32,947 nucleotides of DNA from positions 1 to 32,947 of the forward strand of contig CALDLA010000148.1 of assembly GCA_937898415.1 (NCBI GenBank). Reading direction: 5' to 3'. Source of the DNA: an uncultured Prevotellaceae bacterium. Lineage in GTDB: Bacteria > Bacteroidota > Bacteroidia > Bacteroidales > Bacteroidaceae. Positions 24,467 to 32,947 of this stretch are shown piece by piece. Position numbers and translations under genes: made by a program. The notes under the pieces are model-generated. The model was not told where the DNA came from. It ran no database searches and worked only from the letters and a program-made list of their open reading frames with translations. Positions within the stretch are counted from its first letter, which is position 1. Each line of letters begins with the position of its first letter.

Positions 24467-24830
24467 GTGAGAGTCCTTAACGCGCCCTTATAGCGGGAAG
24501 CGTCTAACCGAAGACAAGGGTGTCCACCGCAAGACGGAATCTGAAGAAAGCCTGAGGCAAACTTCTTATCTGACGAACAGAAACCACATATAAGGCATTT
24601 GGTTGTGGATTAGGTGGCAACAAGCACTAAAGTCCGATAGTTATACGGAACGACTGGTGTAAATATGGCAGGTATAAAATGGAAAGAATATGTCTATAAC
24701 TGGAGATGTCTCACAGGCGAGCCACAAGGTAAGCAGTAACAATGAACAGCGATAAGTCAGCAGAAACCATAGTACCTGCGGAATCGGTACAAACGAGCAA
24801 GGGCAGAACTTTAGTTAAGCAAGCAGTAAA
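24467..24830 (+). mobile_element. Truncated group II intron (5' domain I region, no reverse transcriptase)
   Basis: The segment starts GTGAGAGTCCTTAACGCGCC and contains CCGAAGACAAGGGTGTCCAC, then GACGGAATCTGAAGAAAGCC and ATATAAGGCAT, in the order I know from the 5' part of bacterial group II introns. AGATGTCTCACAGG and CAGCAGAAACCATAGTACC also fit domain I. The maturase/reverse transcriptase gene and domains V-VI are absent, so the intron is dead. A short 54-codon frame at 24742-24906 overlaps this RNA and is probably not a gene. Confidence 0.7.
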
Positions 24831-24863
24831 TGAAGATATGAATACAATGACTATCAAAATTGA

Positions 24864-25130
24864 AAGCATTATCAACTATGGGTCAGCGAGACGAACGATG
24901 TTATAGTTCGTTTCCTCAATCTACAGACGCTTGCCAAGACGTGCAGAGAGTTAGAGTAGGCACAGGATTTTACTCCATTTAAGGCGCAGTACAAAAAGCA
25001 CCTCCTATGGGGAAGCAGACGCCTTTGGCTTAAACAAGTCTGCCTCTACAACGGCAGCATAGCCGAGAACATATTACTGATTGTTGTTTTTTATGCAAGC
25101 CCTAATTCTGGCCTTCACCGAAATAATTGA
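24864..25130 (+). pseudogene. Broken gene fragment of unknown family
   Basis: One frame reads KHYQLWVSETNDVIVRFLNL..., TAG at 24957-24959, AQDFTPFKAQYKKHLLW..., then ends with TGA at 25128-25130. The protein-like composition on both sides of the stop, and a plausible preceding piece (MTIKIESIINYGS) in another frame, indicate a decayed coding sequence with a frameshift and a stop. I do not recognise it. Confidence 0.4.
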
Positions 25131-25344
25131 AAAGGAATAATAAAAAATCTGATAGTTTGGGACTATAAACTAAGATTGATTTGTTTAAACATGAGGTCGA
25201 TGGTCTATGGAGCAGTTGTGGGTAGGCATAATTTAGTATATTATAGTGATATAAATTTTTCCGCAATTTACCGCAATTTCTTAAAATTCAAGGATAAAAG
25301 GGTTAAATTTTAGAAATTTGTTTGGGAAAAACACAAAAATAGTG

Positions 25345-25352
25345 TAACTTTG
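25345..25352 (+). promoter_or_regulatory. Promoter of the 25.4-27.5 kb operon
   Basis: -7 box TAACTTTG with a TTTG at 25321-25324 about 20 bp upstream, the normal Bacteroidota promoter. The first start codon is 51 bp downstream. Confidence 0.65.
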
Positions 25353-25402
25353 CACCACAAATAAACATGTTCTTGTACTAAACCACAAATAATTGTGACG
25401 AA

Positions 25403-26152
25403 ATGTGCAAATTTAAGAAATATACATCAAGTATCCATGAGTGTCGGTTGTCGCAGACACTACGTTGTACGTTCTTCAGTAAGCCTGGTTTTTTAGATGA
25501 CTATATCAAATTATTGTCTGACAAACTTGGAACAAGGTTTGCTGTCAGACAGCTGACGGACGACGAGAGCGAAAATTGGGTTGACGTAGATTCTGTAGCG
25601 GCACTGCTTCGGATTCCTCTGGACTATATAATGAGAGACAGTAGGACATATATTTTCAACACCAAGATACAGGATGTAGAAACGAAGATTCTAATTTCAC
25701 AATATTATATACTTGTGAAAACGAAATCCCGAGAAGTTGATTTAGCCCAACTGCATCTTGCAGAATACTTACAGATAGACGGATTCTCGTCGCTTCTTGA
25801 TATTGTAGATGTGTCGCTGATAGGGAATTATTTTACAGCATGCAAGCAGGAAGATGTTTGGAGCATCCTTGACAGGAGTGCTTTTGGTGACTTGGATGCT
25901 GATACCATAATTGACAGCCGCTACGCTGACACTCATCAGCGTGGAAATGTGCGTGTTGACTTGATAAGGTGTATCTCTAAGCGAGAGAATAGCGAGTATG
26001 AAATGCTATGTCATGTTTTTATGAAGTCAATCGTGTCCATGTGTAACCCTGACGGAGAGAAATTATCTTTAGACGATGACATGATGAAGAAAATGGAGAG
26101 TTGCGGTAAGACAGAGGTGACCCGTTGTTTTTCAGAAGAATTTGCCCAATGA
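25403..26152 (+). CDS. Unknown protein, first gene of MBL operon
   Basis: 249 residues, no recognised motif. It appears soluble and mixed alpha/beta, without signal peptide or membrane segment. Residues such as WVDVDSVAALLRIPLDYIMRDSRTYIF may form a small wHTH-like unit, but this is weak. Its stop overlaps the start of the next gene (ATGA), so it is coupled to a small protein and an MBL hydrolase. The setting (three or four tightly packed genes of unknown type beside a restriction-modification pair) suggests a defence or conflict module; this is inference from position only. Confidence 0.65.
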   Translation: MCKFKKYTSSIHECRLSQTLRCTFFSKPGFLDDYIKLLSDKLGTRFAVRQLTDDESENWVDVDSVAALLRIPLDYIMRDSRTYIFNTKIQDVETKILISQYYILVKTKSREVDLAQLHLAEYLQIDGFSSLLDIVDVSLIGNYFTACKQEDVWSILDRSAFGDLDADTIIDSRYADTHQRGNVRVDLIRCISKRENSEYEMLCHVFMKSIVSMCNPDGEKLSLDDDMMKKMESCGKTEVTRCFSEEFAQ

Positions 26153-26325
26153 AGAAAGCATATACATATAACGAGATAAAGGCAATGCACATAGTGGGTG
26201 CATCAAGAGTTTCACCAACTATCTCAGGAGTTGTCCGTAGTCGTTCAATCATTATTAACCCCAGTGATGTCTCATCAGGCATAAAGCCCTATCGTAGTCG
26301 TGAGATTGGAACCGTTAAGGATTAG
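26149..26325 (+). CDS. Small basic protein of unknown function (58 aa)
   Basis: Starts at the ATGA overlap with the preceding gene and ends at TAG 26323-26325. Sequence MKKAYTYNEIKAMHIVGASR... is basic and without membrane segments. The tight overlap upstream and the downstream overlap with the MBL gene support it as real. Family unknown. Confidence 0.55.
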   Translation: MKKAYTYNEIKAMHIVGASRVSPTISGVVRSRSIIINPSDVSSGIKPYRSREIGTVKD

Positions 26326-27286
26326 GCACTTCGAAGACCTACTGCTGAAGATTTACACTATAGGCTACCCTGGAATGGGAGAGTCTATAGTGTTGTTACT
26401 TTGTAATGGAGGTGATGTCCTGTTCACTGTGCTTACAGACTGCTATTGTCAAAGCACAAGCGGAGAGTTTTATAATCATCTGGAAACGCTCTTTGTAAGA
26501 CATGGCATCAAGAAGATTGATGCCTTTATATGGACCCACCCCGATAAAGACCATTCGATGGATATTGAACGGATGCTGACAAGATACGACAGTGATCACA
26601 CTGCTGAGATTTTCATCCCAAATGGGTTGGTGCATGGCAGAGACTCATATTGTGAAGAAGCCCGCCAAGCAGTAGAATACATATACGAGCACTATAGTTC
26701 AAAAGGTTCGAGAACCGAAAAAAGACACATACATACGGTATCGACAGAGAATAAGGAAGTGAGAAATTTGCTATGTGTTGACATCTTTGCTGACGATATG
26801 TTAAAACCTATTACTTGCAAGTTCCGTTTCGTACTACCCAATACTGAGCACTGTGCTCATGCGGAGTATTGGGACATGGAACTAAAACCCAATCTAATGT
26901 CTATCGTATATTCGGTAGAACTTAACGGACGGAACTATGTCTTCACTGGAGATTTGGTTGATGCAGGAACAAAAAAAATGGGATCTGAGATACTGACGCG
27001 AATGAACTATCTGAAGATACCCCACCATGGTTCTGATCAATCAAACGAGTTTCTTACTCTTATACGACAACAGAAATTCAACCACCTTATTTCCACAGTA
27101 ACACGTTTTAATCCCAAGGGGGATCCTAAAGATCCTGTGATTTGTGCCTACAGTGATTTTGGTACAGTGTATTTCATAACGGACAAAACTATAGAGAAGA
27201 GCGGATGTATAGAAACGGTCGTTGATGTAGCCAACGATTACTGTAAGACGAAGTGTGAGGGAAACGCAAGTGTATATTATAAATAG
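26300..27286 (+). CDS. ComEC-type metallo-beta-lactamase-fold hydrolase
   Basis: Up to 328 residues from GTG 26300; the start is uncertain, since no ATG precedes the fold. Metal-binding signature THPDKDH (about 79-85), FTGDL (about 215) and KIPHHGSDQS (about 238) are the motifs of the ComEC/Rec2 C-terminal MBL domain and its free-standing relatives. These are probably nucleases or phosphodiesterases. No membrane domain is present, so it is not a DNA uptake channel. It is the recognisable catalytic member of this operon. Confidence 0.75.
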   Translation: MRLEPLRIRHFEDLLLKIYTIGYPGMGESIVLLLCNGGDVLFTVLTDCYCQSTSGEFYNHLETLFVRHGIKKIDAFIWTHPDKDHSMDIERMLTRYDSDHTAEIFIPNGLVHGRDSYCEEARQAVEYIYEHYSSKGSRTEKRHIHTVSTENKEVRNLLCVDIFADDMLKPITCKFRFVLPNTEHCAHAEYWDMELKPNLMSIVYSVELNGRNYVFTGDLVDAGTKKMGSEILTRMNYLKIPHHGSDQSNEFLTLIRQQKFNHLISTVTRFNPKGDPKDPVICAYSDFGTVYFITDKTIEKSGCIETVVDVANDYCKTKCEGNASVYYK

Positions 27287-27288
27287 AT

Positions 27289-27453
27289 ATGCACATCGTC
27301 AAGTCCTCTATTATTTGTCCATCGAGAGATACGCTCAAGGGGGCTCAAAAACTTTTTTGTGAGGTTGACGTCGAATACGAAAATCTTCTTTATATTATGG
27401 TTCGAAAAGATGCGTGTTACGGTGCCGCAGTCGGATGTTATAATTATGAATGA
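27289..27453 (+). CDS. Small protein of unknown function (54 aa), possibly truncated
   Basis: ATG 27289 is 2 bp after the MBL stop codon. The frame gives MHIVKSSIICPSRDTLKGAQ... with five cysteines and ends at TGA 27451-27453. Another frame over 27359-27586 stays open past this point with a CTSCGKLLMCC stretch, so a frameshifted longer gene is possible. Not recognised. Confidence 0.4.
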   Translation: MHIVKSSIICPSRDTLKGAQKLFCEVDVEYENLLYIMVRKDACYGAAVGCYNYE

Positions 27454-27913
27454 AGAGCATCCTGTCAGAAAATCCTTTTATTTGAAAGACATTTGGCACA
27501 CCTCTAATTGCACTTCCTGTGGTAAATTGTTAATGTGTTGTCTTTATGAGAATCTACAAAACCTATCTTGTTATGTAAACCAATAATACATTGTGACATC
27601 AGCATAGCAAATGTCTATGCGGTTGTTGATTATAAGAAGGGACACATCTAATTCATATCTACCTTAACAAGCGCAACCAGCATGAATACATGGAACGACT
27701 TCAAGAATAACAACTTGACAGATCTTCACCTTTATAATAAACTAACTAAGCGCGAGCTAAAGTGCAATAACATATCTGGCTTTACCACTGACTTGAATTG
27801 AATGAATATCTTCAATATTGCTGATCTCTCTTTTCAACACCAAGTTAGCCATTTTAAATATTAAATAAACACAAAATTTCAAAGGGTTTTATATTTTTTT
27901 GCAAAATAATGCT
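27454..27913. other. Intergenic region with coding debris
   Basis: No convincing gene. Short pieces such as YLNKRNQHEYMERLQE (27660-27710, plus) and a 31-codon minus frame MANLVLKREISNIEDIHSI... from 27852 look protein-like but lack support. The region becomes very AT-rich just before the promoter of the methyltransferase gene. Confidence 0.35.
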
Positions 27914-27921
27914 TATTTTTG
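27914..27921 (+). promoter_or_regulatory. Promoter of the methyltransferase-nuclease pair
   Basis: -7 box TATTTTTG, 25 bp before the chosen ATG at 27946. Its position excludes the alternative TTG start at 27919. Confidence 0.6.
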
Positions 27922-27945
27922 CATGTCAGAATTAGGAAAATAGAA

Positions 27946-30858
27946 ATGCCAGCAAGTTCGTTTCAAAAGAACATAGAGGATATTCGTGTTCCAATCCTTT
28001 CTAGAGTTGGAGAGAGTGGCATTGTATTTACTAACAAAAAGAATGCTGTAAACAATATCCCTTCTATTTTGTTTGCTCTTGAAACAGCTTGTAACCGATT
28101 TGGTGCAAGTGCTGTCTATTTTCGTTACTTTTCTGATCGGCAGACATATATTCCACAAATGTATATCTTTGACTTTACGCATCAGGCCGTCTCTTATAAA
28201 GATCGGAAAGAAATACATAAAAGAATGTGGAACGGATGCCAAATCCCTGCTTATATGATTGTAGAGGATACCCAGATCAGTATTTGTAGTTCTCGCTTAA
28301 CCCCTACAGACTCAGATACAGCCCTCTCAGAGATTCTAAGCATTTCAGCAGAATCTTTTAAAAACTTCCCGTATAAAGAACTCGCAAATGGCGTATTTTG
28401 GGAAACTTTGGAGAATGAAAGAAAATTCGATTTCGACCTATCTGCAACCAAAGATTTGATTAGAGGATTAAAGAAGGTTTTCGAGGATTTCAAAAAACAG
28501 TCTGGGCTTGACAAGCACATAGCTCTTCGTCTACTCATGCAATGCCTGTTAATAAAATACTTGGAAGAACGTGACGACTCAAGCAAAAGCGGCTATTTCG
28601 CATCGCACTATTTCTTTAATAACTTTGGCTGTAGTGACTTCTGTTCTACAATCCGGAAGGGAAAGTTATTAGAACTTCTGGACTTACTGGCAAAAGACTT
28701 TAACGGGAAGATTTTTGAATGGAATGTTGAAACTCAGCCTGAAGCGAGAATCGCAATTCGGCAAACGCAAGTACGGGGATTGGCAGATTATCTTGATGCT
28801 AATGTTGAAGACAATCAATATCTGCTTTGGAGAAGGTATTCTTTTTCTTGCTTACCTGTAGAGGTAATCAGTTCTGTTTATGAAGAACTGCTTACTGATA
28901 GTAAGGATATTGTTTATACGCCAGAGATGATAGTTTCTACGCTTGTCGACGAATGTATGCCTATAGACAAACCTCAAAAAAAATTCAAACTGATTGATGT
29001 TAGTTGTGGGTCTGGTATTTTTCTTGTAAAAGCATATAAACGTCTTGTACAGTGGTGGCGATACGAGCAATGGAAGCAAACAGGAGTTTTGAAGAAGCCA
29101 TCACTCAGTACCCTAAAGGATTTGCTGACTCATTCGGTCTATGGTGTAGACATAGAGGAAGATGCCATCAATCTTTCTATTTTCAGTTTGGCTCTGGCTG
29201 TTTTGGATGAGGTCGATTTAAATCCTCCTCTATGGAATGAATTGAAGTTTCCGAATCTAGATGATAACATTGCGTGCCAAAATTATTTCAAATACATTAC
29301 ATATCAGGAGCATCATTGCAAATTTGATCTGGTAATAGGTAATCCACCGTTTAACTTGAAGAAAGAAAACGGAAAAGAGCCCAGCAGGAAAGAATATTTC
29401 AAGAAAATGAGAGAACAGTATGGTTATCAAAGTCCTGTGCAAGTCCCTGACGAAAATCCCGCCCTTCATTTCTTGTGTAGTTCTATGAACCTATTAAAGG
29501 ATGGCGCTATGTTGTGCATGATTCAACCATCTAGCCCCTTGCTTTATCAGAAAGATGAGAGATTCAAGATGTCTCTTTTTGGGGAGTACAATCTGCTACA
29601 GGTTCTTGACTTCACCAATTTGGATGACAAACTATGGGGAAGAAAAAATGTTGCCACAGCCGCTGTGTTTTTAGAAAATTCAGCACCTGACAATCAGAAC
29701 GTACTGCATTTGATTGCGAATCGTTCATTTTCCAATACACATAAATTGTTTTTGGAATTTGACTATTATGATTTCCATATAGTTAGTAAATATGATGTCA
29801 TACATAATCAATATGTATGGAAATCGAATCTGCTGGGAGGGTATCGGGTTAAAAGAATGCTTGATATGTTAACCAAGCAAAGGACAATAGGAGGTTTCTT
29901 GAAGCAGAAAGAGAAAGAAGGTTGGACTTGTGGAGAAGGATTTATAGAATGGACAGGTAAAGGGAAGTTTACAAGAGCAGACTATATTACTGGTAGTATG
30001 TATCTTGACACAGATGATTTTACGGGAAAGGAGAATCGTCTCTTCACCTGCAATGTGGAATTATTCCTACGGCCAAGAAAACAGGAAATATACAAAGCCC
30101 CCCATCTACTTATTAGGAAAATAGTAACAGATTCCGGCCTCATTTCCTGCTTATATGATAAATATCTGACATTTCGAAATGGCATATATTCTATCCATGC
30201 GCCAGAACAGGATAAAGCTGATTTAGAGAAATTAGCAAGCTTTATCGACGGAAACAATGTCCTCTTCAGATTTATGATACAAGCTATGAGTGGACGTGCA
30301 GGTATAATAAAGGCCACATCACTGAATGATGAAGATATAAAGGCTCTTCCATATCCAGAGTATACATCGTCATCCGCTTTTTCTAAGGCAGACGAGATTG
30401 TAATGAATGACGCATTAGATTATTTTTCTACCTCCAGAAAACAAGATATTCATCAGAAATTGTATCAAGAGGAAATAACAATTTCAGAACTTCATCAGTA
30501 TGCGAGTATTTTTTGTAAAGGTTTTAATACCTATGCCGAAAAAAACGGTCATAGTTTTAAATTGTCAAGGATAATCAGTTCTGGTAAGTATTATGTTCTG
30601 CAAATAGAACAAAAGGATTCGGAGAATCCCATATATGAAGAATATGATGATTTAAGTGAATATATAAACACATTAATACCTACTTATTCAAGCCAACACC
30701 ATTCTGTGCATATTCAGAAGATCATGAAAGTTTGTGGCAAAGGTGTGGTACTGCTCATTAAACCCAAATGGCGCCGCTATTGGCTTCAGTCAATAGCCCT
30801 TCGTGATTCCGATGATATCTTTGCTGATAATATTAAGCTATTACAAAGCCATGCTTAA
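27946..30858 (+). CDS. N6-adenine DNA methyltransferase (large, Eco57I-like)
   Basis: 970 residues from ATG 27946, which has AGGAAAATAGAA before it. Motif I LIDVSCGSGIF (about 350) and motif IV IGNPPF (about 465) define an adenine-N6 methylase. The first 190 residues (ACNRFGASAVYFRYFS...) are an uncharacterised N-terminal domain, followed by a helical segment (LLIKYLEERDD). The region after about 640 is likely the target-recognition part (GFIEWTGKG..., RNGIYSIH, ALPYPEY). The architecture resembles Type IIG/Eco57I-class methylases, but the nuclease is on a separate overlapping gene. It protects host DNA in a restriction-modification pair. Confidence 0.85.
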   Translation: MPASSFQKNIEDIRVPILSRVGESGIVFTNKKNAVNNIPSILFALETACNRFGASAVYFRYFSDRQTYIPQMYIFDFTHQAVSYKDRKEIHKRMWNGCQIPAYMIVEDTQISICSSRLTPTDSDTALSEILSISAESFKNFPYKELANGVFWETLENERKFDFDLSATKDLIRGLKKVFEDFKKQSGLDKHIALRLLMQCLLIKYLEERDDSSKSGYFASHYFFNNFGCSDFCSTIRKGKLLELLDLLAKDFNGKIFEWNVETQPEARIAIRQTQVRGLADYLDANVEDNQYLLWRRYSFSCLPVEVISSVYEELLTDSKDIVYTPEMIVSTLVDECMPIDKPQKKFKLIDVSCGSGIFLVKAYKRLVQWWRYEQWKQTGVLKKPSLSTLKDLLTHSVYGVDIEEDAINLSIFSLALAVLDEVDLNPPLWNELKFPNLDDNIACQNYFKYITYQEHHCKFDLVIGNPPFNLKKENGKEPSRKEYFKKMREQYGYQSPVQVPDENPALHFLCSSMNLLKDGAMLCMIQPSSPLLYQKDERFKMSLFGEYNLLQVLDFTNLDDKLWGRKNVATAAVFLENSAPDNQNVLHLIANRSFSNTHKLFLEFDYYDFHIVSKYDVIHNQYVWKSNLLGGYRVKRMLDMLTKQRTIGGFLKQKEKEGWTCGEGFIEWTGKGKFTRADYITGSMYLDTDDFTGKENRLFTCNVELFLRPRKQEIYKAPHLLIRKIVTDSGLISCLYDKYLTFRNGIYSIHAPEQDKADLEKLASFIDGNNVLFRFMIQAMSGRAGIIKATSLNDEDIKALPYPEYTSSSAFSKADEIVMNDALDYFSTSRKQDIHQKLYQEEITISELHQYASIFCKGFNTYAEKNGHSFKLSRIISSGKYYVLQIEQKDSENPIYEEYDDLSEYINTLIPTYSSQHHSVHIQKIMKVCGKGVVLLIKPKWRRYWLQSIALRDSDDIFADNIKLLQSHA

Positions 30859-31513
30859 AGACCTGCAAACCACATCAACTTCAGGTGTTCCATTTTATAT
30901 CTCATTAGATGAGACGATAAAGTTGGTATTAACTTGTATTGACAAGAACCTACCAGACTTTATAACATTTTATCATACTCAAGGGAGTCCTCAGCGAGAG
31001 AATAGAATTAGCGAATTAATAGTTGTGTTTTTTCATTACTGCAATGATGGTATTTGGCCTTTCTTCTTTCAAAAAAACCCAACACAACTTTTTGGTGGAC
31101 GTGAATCTGACATTGGCGTTTTTTCAAATGACAGAGAAAAAAGACCTGTACTTCCCATCTTTGAATTGGAAGCGAAAAAGTTTTCCTCGGTTTCTGCTAA
31201 CAACGAGTATGTTTATGGCAAAAGAGGTGGTATGGAGCGTTTTAAGAGGGAGATACATTCACCGCATTTGCCTCATTGTGGTATGCTTGGGTATGTTTTA
31301 TGTAGAGATATAAATCATTGGGCTAACCAAATTAATACTTGGATAACAAATCTTGCCAACAATTCCCCCACAGAAGGACTTGATTGGCATGATAGTAACG
31401 AATTGCTTCACCCCATAAGCACAACAGGCACTGTTGCTAAGTTTATCTCAAAGAATAAGCGTCTCACCAAGTCGGACATCACTATTTTGCATTATCTAAT
31501 TAACCTACAATGA
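30851..31513 (+). CDS. Probable PD-(D/E)XK restriction endonuclease
   Basis: 220 residues. ATG 30851 overlaps the methylase stop by 8 bp. The central segment ESDIGVF...IFELEAKKFS gives the PD-(D/E)XK signature: D87, E107 and K109 (E-A-K), with a helix glutamate near 55. Size and overlap with a methylase fit a restriction endonuclease. No homologous enzyme is recognised, so the target sequence is unknown. Other nuclease roles remain possible. Confidence 0.7.
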   Translation: MLKDLQTTSTSGVPFYISLDETIKLVLTCIDKNLPDFITFYHTQGSPQRENRISELIVVFFHYCNDGIWPFFFQKNPTQLFGGRESDIGVFSNDREKRPVLPIFELEAKKFSSVSANNEYVYGKRGGMERFKREIHSPHLPHCGMLGYVLCRDINHWANQINTWITNLANNSPTEGLDWHDSNELLHPISTTGTVAKFISKNKRLTKSDITILHYLINLQ

Positions 31514-32109
31514 CTTTCTGTGGAGTTCACACTATCACAGTTTAATCATCAATTCGCGAAACAAGAATTTGTCGTCATTCAAGACATGCTTAATATAGAT
31601 GAATCTTATTAGAAGTCCTAGAGTGAGATGAATTATAAAACAATGTAGCTTCACACCTTTGATCTATCATCTTGAAAGATAGAAATAAAATAGTGAAGTC
31701 CATAACATTTGCTGCTTTCTAGGTTTTTCTCATCCATCTTCCAACGAATGCTTACCAACAAACCTTACGTTATTTTAATTCTCACACAGAATCAAAACAT
31801 TGTAAGTTTCTTTGCATTCTGGTACGGTTTTTAATTGTTATTGTATGTTGTTTGCATTTAAAAAATGCAATCAAATTACTATCGTACCAACTTTTTCGTC
31901 AGAAAAATATAAAAAAAACCGAGGCGTAAAATCATGGCAGGGGGACTCGCAGCCCTCGAGAGTGGTGTCTTATCTATCGTTAGCGATTGCAAACATAGTA
32001 ACTAGTATTCAAAAATATTAAAATTTTATTTTAGTTATATCAAACTACAAAAAGATGAAAAATATAATAGACTAATGGTTAATAATCCATAAAAATCAGT
32101 CAGATAAAC
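31514..32109. other. AT-rich intergenic region with nested inverted repeats
   Basis: No gene found. At 31820-31889 nested inverted repeats are visible: outer TGGTACG (31820-31826) with CGTACCA (31883-31889), and inner TTGCATTT (31852-31859) with AAATGCAA (31863-31870). A TTTGCATT direct repeat also occurs at 31811-31818. The role is unknown; a transcript end or a recombination site is possible. Confidence 0.45.
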
Positions 32110-32150
32110 ATACCGCTTGGTATTTTATGTATTTATTATTCGTATATTTG
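32110..32150 (+). promoter_or_regulatory. Promoter with ATACCGCTTGGTAT palindrome
   Basis: The palindrome ATACCGCTTGGTAT (32110-32123) lies 30 bp, centre to centre, from the -7 box TATATTTG (32143-32150). The same 14-mer occurs at 7589-7602 before the luxR-type gene. The start codon it serves is at 32250. Confidence 0.6.
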
Positions 32151-32249
32151 CTGTTGAAATAGTGTTTAATCATTAATTTAAGTTTATATGGAGTACATAA
32201 GAAATCAAAGAAACAATAAACAATTCATTTTTACTTTAAAACTGCAATT

Positions 32250-32947
32250 ATGTTAAAAAGAGATTTTTTCATTCCTCATGACAAACTTAGAGGAACAAGA
32301 CTGGAGTGGCTTATCACGGATGATACGCCAATTGAGAGTACTTTATTTTTCAATCTTTGGACATCATGTATGGGCATTGCTGTCAAGGTTCTTAAAACAG
32401 ACTATTTCAAAGGCATTGTCAATGGTGACCTTGATCCGAACAACTATGGTCAACTTGTGGTCCAAGATGCTTATTATTGCTTCAATGGACAGAATGATTA
32501 TGTCACGGGAGCAACTTGTGCGGATAATGATGATTGGAAAGTATTCTACAATAAAAAGGCCGACAAATATGCGGAGTATAATAATACATACCACGATAAT
32601 TGGCATATCCATGACATCGAAAGTGTAACACCTGGTGATGCCATAAAGGAGTACGCACAATACGAGGCATATGTAGCAGGATCACTTGATTCTCCATATC
32701 TTAGTGTTGTTATGCTTCCATGCGAGTATCTTTGGAACTGGGTTGCCAATATTATCGATGGATATACCCCCGTAGACTCAATTTATCGATTCTGGGTAGA
32801 GGGGAACAAAGGAGAACCAAGTGGTGCTATACAGATGGCACAGATGCTTGAGAAATATCGTTCTGAGATCGATGAAAATAAAGCGAAGGAAGTATTTCGC
32901 AAAGCAATGGAATATGAACTGAAAGTATTTACTGACGCATGTCAGCA
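32250..32947 (+). CDS. TenA/haem-oxygenase-fold-like protein, partial
   Basis: Open from ATG 32250 to the window edge (232 codons). DYFKGIVNGDLDPNNYGQLVVQDAYYCFN resembles the start of TenA-like proteins (short helices, then a QD-Y motif), and the later SVVMLPCEYLWNWVANII and IYRFWVEG fit the C-terminal helices. TenA hydrolyses aminopyrimidines in thiamine salvage, while related proteins act as oxygenases. A long inserted stretch (about 75-125) rich in D/N/Y is unusual for TenA. The C-terminus is not in the window. Confidence 0.5.
   Translation, partial: MLKRDFFIPHDKLRGTRLEWLITDDTPIESTLFFNLWTSCMGIAVKVLKTDYFKGIVNGDLDPNNYGQLVVQDAYYCFNGQNDYVTGATCADNDDWKVFYNKKADKYAEYNNTYHDNWHIHDIESVTPGDAIKEYAQYEAYVAGSLDSPYLSVVMLPCEYLWNWVANIIDGYTPVDSIYRFWVEGNKGEPSGAIQMAQMLEKYRSEIDENKAKEVFRKAMEYELKVFTDACQ

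Noticed and set aside
24742..24906. 54-codon plus-strand frame (MNSDKSAETIVPAES...)
   Set aside because: It overlaps sequence that looks like structured group II intron RNA, and stops where a different frame takes over.
27919..27945. TTG start for the methyltransferase
   Set aside because: It overlaps the -7 box; ATG 27946 has a purine-rich ribosome site.

Overview
The window looks like part of a Bacteroidota chromosome, most likely order Bacteroidales (Bacteroides/Prevotella type). Many genes are preceded by the phylum-specific -7 promoter element TAnnTTTG, Shine-Dalgarno sites are weak, and the gene content includes a CTnDOT-like integrative conjugative element (ICE) module. All family assignments come from reading motifs and gene order; no database search was run.

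Layout. (1) 1-960: a partial minus-strand gene at the edge, then a broken C-terminal remnant of what looks like a Bacteroidales relaxase, then a perfect hairpin terminator. (2) 966-6858, minus strand: a RiPP operon. It has a PqqD-like/M50-peptidase/outer-membrane beta-barrel fusion (3074-6358), a radical SAM/SPASM maturase (1656-3023) and three tandem 52-residue precursor peptides ending in CSPIC[DE]F[TS]CL[VL]Y (966-1546). The array has an exact 211-bp period, and a fourth worn-out copy lies in frame behind the maturase stop codon. (3) 6858-9184: a LuxI/FeeM-like GNAT acyl synthase, a PAS-HTH LuxR-type regulator and an E1/ThiF-like adenylating enzyme. (4) 9277-23409: an ICE core of the CTnDOT type: rteB and rteA two-component genes, a 1.9-kb-codon methylase/helicase, a DUF1896 protein, DNA topoisomerase III, a DUF3945/DUF4099-type protein and two excisionase-like HTH proteins. 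No tetQ is present upstream of rteA. (5) 23626-25402: two more HTH proteins, a truncated group II intron and a broken gene. (6) 25403-31513: an unrecognised four-gene operon around a ComEC-like MBL hydrolase, then a DNA methyltransferase with a PD-(D/E)XK nuclease (restriction-modification). (7) 32250-end: a partial TenA/haem-oxygenase-like protein.

The most interesting reading is that regions 2 and 3 form one regulated system. Five near-identical palindromes (TACCC-N4-GGGTA) occur only around the RiPP operon, the acyl synthase, the LuxR gene and the ThiF gene. At three promoters the palindrome centre lies exactly 34 bp upstream of the -7 box centre, in the place of a -33 box. At two of them a second palindrome lies exactly 39 bp further upstream. 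This is the geometry of a LuxR-type activator at a lux box. I infer a density- or signal-responsive RiPP system, carried as cargo beside ICE genes: the GNAT (perhaps with ThiF) makes a signal, the PAS-LuxR protein reads a signal, and the RiPP operon is the output.
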